Source: Humibacillus sp. DSM 29435 (GTDB lineage: Bacteria > Actinomycetota > Actinomycetes > Actinomycetales > Dermatophilaceae). Taken from it: a DNA stretch of 64,000 nucleotides. The notes below the pieces were generated by a model. It saw only the letters and a list, made by a program, of their open reading frames with translations. It ran no database searches and had not been told where the DNA came from. Each line of letters begins with the position of its first letter. Position 1 is the first letter of the stretch. Shown here in pieces: positions 62,098-64,000 of this stretch. Position numbers and translations under genes: made by a program. Where the stretch lies: contig NZ_MAST01000045.1 of the NCBI RefSeq assembly GCF_001758225.1, forward strand, positions 62,001 through 126,000. The letters run 5' to 3'.

Positions 62098-63660
62098 TCA
62101 GACCTCGAAGGTCACCCCCTGCGCGAGCGGTAGCTCACCTGAGTAGTTGATGGTGTTGGTGGCCCGGCGCATGTAGGCGCGCCACGCGTCGGAGCCGGAC
62201 TCTCGGCCCCCGCCGGTCTCCTTCTCTCCGCCGAAGGCGCCGCCGATCTCTGCGCCGGACGTGCCGATGTTGACGTTGACGATGCCGCAGTCCGAGCCGA
62301 CAGCCGACATGAACAGCTCGGCCTCTGCCTGGTCGGAGGTGAAGATGCTTGACGAAAGACCCTGCGGCACGGCGTTGTTCAGTTCGACCGCGTCGGCGAA
62401 ATCGGTGTACGGCATGACGTAGAGGATCGGTGCGAAGGTCTCTTGATGCACGACCTCGCTCTGCTCCGGCATTCGGATCACCGTCGGCGTGACGTAGTAG
62501 GCGTCCGGGCTCGCGTCGGCCAGGGCCCGTTCACCACCGGCCATGACCTGCCCGCCGGCCGCTTTCGCCGCCTCGATCGCGGCGACGAACGCGTCATGCG
62601 CCTGTTGGTTGATGAGTGGACCGACCAAGGTGACGGCCTCCATCGGGTTGCCGACCGGCAGCTTCTCGTACGCGGTGGCGACGCGCTCGGTGATCTCGTC
62701 GATGACCGACTCGTGTGCGATGACCCGACGCATCGTGGTGCACCGCTGCCCGGCCGTGCCGGCAGCCGAGAAGATGATGCCTCGGGCCGTCAGGTCGAGG
62801 TCGGCGCTGGGGGCGACGATGGCGGCGTTGTTACCGCCCAGCTCGAGCAGGCTGCGCCCGAACCGTTCCGCCAGGCGGGGGCCGACCGCCCGGCCCATTC
62901 TCGTCGAGCCGGTCGCGCTCACGAGCGCCACCGCGCGGTTGTCGACGAGTGCCTCACCGACCTCCGGCCCGCCGATGACCACCTGGGACAGGTCGGTGCT
63001 GTGACCACTCTCGGTCAAGGCGCGCTGCAGCAGGGCGTTCGAGGCGAGGGCGCAGAGCGGCGCGGTCTCTGAGGGCTTCCAGACCACGGCGTCCCCGCAG
63101 ACCAGTGCCAAGGCCGTGTTCCACGACCACACCGCCACGGGGAAGTTGAACGCGGAGATGACCCCGACCACCCCCAGTGGGTGCCACGTCTCCATCAGCC
63201 GGTGACCGGGCCGCTCTGAGGTCATCGTCTTGCCGAACAGCTGACGGGACAGGCCGACCGCGTAGTCGCAGATGTCAATCATCTCCTGCACCTCACCCCG
63301 GGCCTCGGAGGTGACCTTCCCGACCTCGACGCTGACGAGGGTCGCGAGGTCGTCCTTGTGCTCGGTCAACAGCTCGCCGAGCCGCTTGACCACGCTGCCC
63401 CGCACCGGCGCCGGCACCACACGCCATTCGCGGAAGGCAGCGTGCGCCCCGGCGACGGCGTCGTCGACATCCGCGGGGGAGCTCCAGCGCACCGATGAGA
63501 CGGAGCCACCGTTGATGGGCGAGCGACCGTGGTGGTCGCCCTGCAGCGCCGCGGCGTCGACGCCGCATCGCCGAGCGGCATCCTGGGCGATCTGCCGCAG
63601 GTCTTCAGCGGTGGGCAGGCCCGGGGCGTAGGTGCGGTCGGGCTCGTGGGTGGGGGTCAT
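62098..63660 (-). CDS. ALDH7-type semialdehyde dehydrogenase (piperideine-6-carboxylate type)
   Basis: A 520-aa aldehyde dehydrogenase. 'LLELGGNNAAIVAPSADLDL' holds the catalytic Glu and 'AAGTAGQRCTTMRR' the catalytic Cys. 'GAEIGGAFGGEKETGGGRESGSDAWRAYMRRATNTINYSGELPLAQG' is the signature of the ALDH7 subgroup, which oxidises alpha-aminoadipic semialdehyde in lysine degradation. The ATG at 63660 has AAGGAG upstream. It lies 63 nt downstream of a FAD oxidase gene, the arrangement expected for pipecolate/lysine catabolism. Confidence 0.92.
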   Translation of the reverse strand: MTPTHEPDRTYAPGLPTAEDLRQIAQDAARRCGVDAAALQGDHHGRSPINGGSVSSVRWSSPADVDDAVAGAHAAFREWRVVPAPVRGSVVKRLGELLTEHKDDLATLVSVEVGKVTSEARGEVQEMIDICDYAVGLSRQLFGKTMTSERPGHRLMETWHPLGVVGVISAFNFPVAVWSWNTALALVCGDAVVWKPSETAPLCALASNALLQRALTESGHSTDLSQVVIGGPEVGEALVDNRAVALVSATGSTRMGRAVGPRLAERFGRSLLELGGNNAAIVAPSADLDLTARGIIFSAAGTAGQRCTTMRRVIAHESVIDEITERVATAYEKLPVGNPMEAVTLVGPLINQQAHDAFVAAIEAAKAAGGQVMAGGERALADASPDAYYVTPTVIRMPEQSEVVHQETFAPILYVMPYTDFADAVELNNAVPQGLSSSIFTSDQAEAELFMSAVGSDCGIVNVNIGTSGAEIGGAFGGEKETGGGRESGSDAWRAYMRRATNTINYSGELPLAQGVTFEV

Positions 63661-63723
63661 GCTGGTACTCCTTCTCGGTGGGTGAGCAGGATCGTGGGAT
63701 CTCGGTCGTGGGGGAGTGGGGTC

Positions 63724-64000
63724 CTAGACGATGTGCTTCTCTCGGTGCAGCTGTGCCTGCTCGAAACGTCGGGCGTCGAACGCCGAGACATCCACGAACG
63801 GTGCCTCGCCACGAACCAGCGACGACATCACCTCGCCCATGGCGGGGCCGAGCAGAAAGCCGTGCCCGGAGAACCCGGTTGCGTAGAGGAACCGGCTGAC
63901 GCCGGGCGCCTCGCCGATCAGCCCGTTGTGGTCGGGCGTCACCTCATAGAGGCCGGCCCAGCCGCTGGCGATGCCGACGTCGGCCAGAGAGGGGACGCGG
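63724..64000 (-). CDS. DAO-family FAD-dependent oxidase, C-terminal part (cut by window edge)
   Basis: The last 91 codons of an amino-acid-oxidase-type flavoprotein. 'DHNGLIGEAPGVSRFLYATGFSGHGFLLGPAMGEVMSSLV' is the C-terminal FAD-binding motif of the sarcosine oxidase / pipecolate oxidase group. Coupled to the ALDH7-type gene; together they could convert L-pipecolate to aminoadipate. The rest lies beyond 64000. Confidence 0.8.
   Translation of the reverse strand, partial: RVPSLADVGIASGWAGLYEVTPDHNGLIGEAPGVSRFLYATGFSGHGFLLGPAMGEVMSSLVRGEAPFVDVSAFDARRFEQAQLHREKHIV

Overview
The window is a high-GC (about 70 percent by eye) bacterial chromosome segment with dense, overlapping genes and many GTG starts. 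The gene families point to an actinomycete: IdeR, DUF3027, DUF2530, a TIGR02569-like protein, an XPB helicase with its helicase-associated partner, and a c-di-AMP riboswitch in front of an NlpC/P60 gene. Gene content and neighbourhoods suggest Micrococcales, possibly Intrasporangiaceae; that placement is inference, and no rRNA or marker phylogeny was possible.

Layout, left to right. 1-9 kb (mostly minus): the start of fumC, a large secreted propeller/Ig/PKD protein, a RarD permease, and korA-korB for a 2-oxoglutarate:ferredoxin oxidoreductase. 9.2-19.1 kb (plus): a ten-gene complex I operon, nuoA-B-C-H-I-J-K-L-M-N, without D, E, F or G, and with an array of 51-bp repeats wedged between nuoH and nuoI. 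19-24 kb: HtpX, aminopeptidase N and an AadA-like nucleotidyltransferase. 23.4-28.6 kb (minus): a zinc-ribbon short-chain dehydrogenase and a response regulator / histidine kinase / HtrA protease unit. 28.7-34.1 kb: a small Cys-Lys protein beside a perfect iron-box-like dyad, XPB helicase, an HMG-CoA lyase-like enzyme and the helicase-associated protein. 34-42.5 kb: aldose epimerase, cold-shock protein, DUF3027, a purine permease, the second repeat array, MarR / MFS / 29-aa peptide, ferritin and serC. 42.6-46.9 kb: pentapeptide-like protein, pdxH, ideR, c-di-AMP riboswitch and NlpC/P60 hydrolase. 46.9-50.1 kb is a looser, accessory-looking stretch with a kinase-like protein, a Fic protein behind a nearly concentric double palindrome, and a decayed Nudix gene. 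50-55.6 kb: FrnE-like and hydrolase genes facing an eight-gene Asp23/AmaP/ECF-sigma envelope-stress operon. 55.7-64 kb: a decayed LLM oxidoreductase, a CrtI-like oxidoreductase, a DUF1989 + YqcI/YcgG pair, an APC permease, gene remnants, the third repeat array, an ALDH7-type dehydrogenase and a truncated FAD oxidase.

How the genes work together. KorAB makes reduced ferredoxin and lies divergently next to a complex I set with no NADH-input module, so ferredoxin-fed proton pumping is a reasonable hypothesis. Iron recurs: IdeR, ferritin, an iron-box-like dyad and a siderophore-exporter-like MFS gene. Two envelope-stress units are present. The right end looks like amino-acid or guanidino-compound catabolism.

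The least explained structure is the 51-bp repeat family in three intergenic arrays. Each unit carries an invariant GC-rich double palindrome and a GTGTCG-N6-CGACAC dyad whose arms are kept while the loop varies. The most unusual protein arrangement is the Asp23 operon, in which a zinc anti-sigma-like motif is fused to an Asp23-like domain directly behind an ECF sigma gene.
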